Shown here piece by piece: positions 5,454 to 5,644 of a stretch of 5,644 bases of DNA. The position numbers and the translations under genes are program-made. A model generated the notes under the pieces. The model searched no databases. It had not been told where the DNA came from and was given only the letters and a program-made list of their open reading frames with translations. The stretch's first letter is position 1. Every line of letters begins with the position of its first letter. Source of the stretch: Deltaproteobacteria bacterium (lineage in GTDB: Bacteria > Desulfobacterota_D > UBA1144 > Nemesobacterales > N074bin48); assembly GCA_004356685.1 (NCBI GenBank), contig SMWS01000101.1, positions 1 to 5,644 of the forward strand, read 5' to 3'.

Positions 5454-5644
5454 ATGACAACAGTAGTTATAAGTGATATACGAAACGATCAGCAAAATAA
5501 TTACAGCAAATTTAATAATGTTAATATAAATCTCAGAGATGAAGTTGCTGAAGGCTTTCAGACAGACGAGGAGCTCATTAAAGATTATGTAAACAATAAT
5601 AATGAGCAATCCTTTAACCTGATTATAAGAAAATATGAAAATAT
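5454..5644 (+). CDS. ECF-type RNA polymerase sigma factor, N-terminal part
   Basis: The frame opens at the ATG at 5454 and runs off the window after 63 codons. Residues 38-63 (DEELIKDYVNNNNEQSFNLIIRKYEN) match the start of conserved region 2 of ECF sigma-70 family factors: an acidic D-E-E-L-I, a helix ending near Y45, a short polar turn, and the aromatic-rich segment S-F-x-x-I-I-x-K-Y that contacts core polymerase. The first 37 residues are a polar, Asn-rich extension (for example QNNYSKFNNVNIN) that is longer than usual before region 2. Regions 2.4 and 4, which bind the -10 and -35, lie outside the window, so promoter specificity cannot be judged. The STAS gene 13 bases upstream is probably co-transcribed, an arrangement that suggests partner-based control of this factor. 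Confidence 0.7.
   Translation, partial: MTTVVISDIRNDQQNNYSKFNNVNINLRDEVAEGFQTDEELIKDYVNNNNEQSFNLIIRKYEN

Noticed and set aside
5409..5609. Reverse-strand 66-residue hydrophobic frame
   Set aside because: It lies opposite the STAS end and the start of the sigma gene. Its hydrophobicity comes from reading A+T-rich sequence backwards.

Overview
The window is A+T-rich bacterial DNA, and every gene I can support is on the + strand. A lipoprotein signal peptide, a 516-residue sigma-54 enhancer-binding protein with a GAF sensor domain, a non-haem ferritin and a STAS/ECF-sigma pair together suggest a free-living bacterium, probably diderm. The sequence alone does not fix the phylum. There are no tRNA or rRNA genes, no CRISPR array, and no recognisable transposase or integrase.

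Left part (1-2637): two tandem WG-repeat genes. The first is cut by the window edge and only its C-terminal 182 codons are present. The second (571-2577) is a complete 668-residue lipoprotein made almost entirely of about 17.5 copies of a ~34-residue WG repeat. Just after its stop lies a short in-frame relic of a WG-repeat C-terminus (2581-2637). This relic shares a 27-base exact match with the end of the first gene, so the second gene is flanked by direct repeats that suggest duplication or recombination.

Middle part (2638-3397): a short intergenic region with a possible extended -10 promoter and palindromes, then a canonical bacterial ferritin with a complete ferroxidase centre and a strong ribosome binding site, closed by a textbook intrinsic terminator.

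Right part (3398-5644): a GAF/AAA+/Fis-type sigma-54 activator is followed by a 199-base intergenic region. That region holds a long hairpin or inverted repeat, a 13-base palindrome and a sequence close to a -24/-12 (sigma-54) promoter. Next come a small STAS-domain protein that lacks the phosphorylatable serine and, 13 bases later with a good ribosome binding site, the 5' end of a gene whose product looks like an ECF-type sigma-70 family factor.

The most interesting inference is a regulatory cascade: the GAF-sensing sigma-54 activator may switch on the adjacent STAS-ECF sigma operon through the intergenic inverted repeats and the -24/-12 element. The arrangement supports this, but nothing in the sequence proves it.
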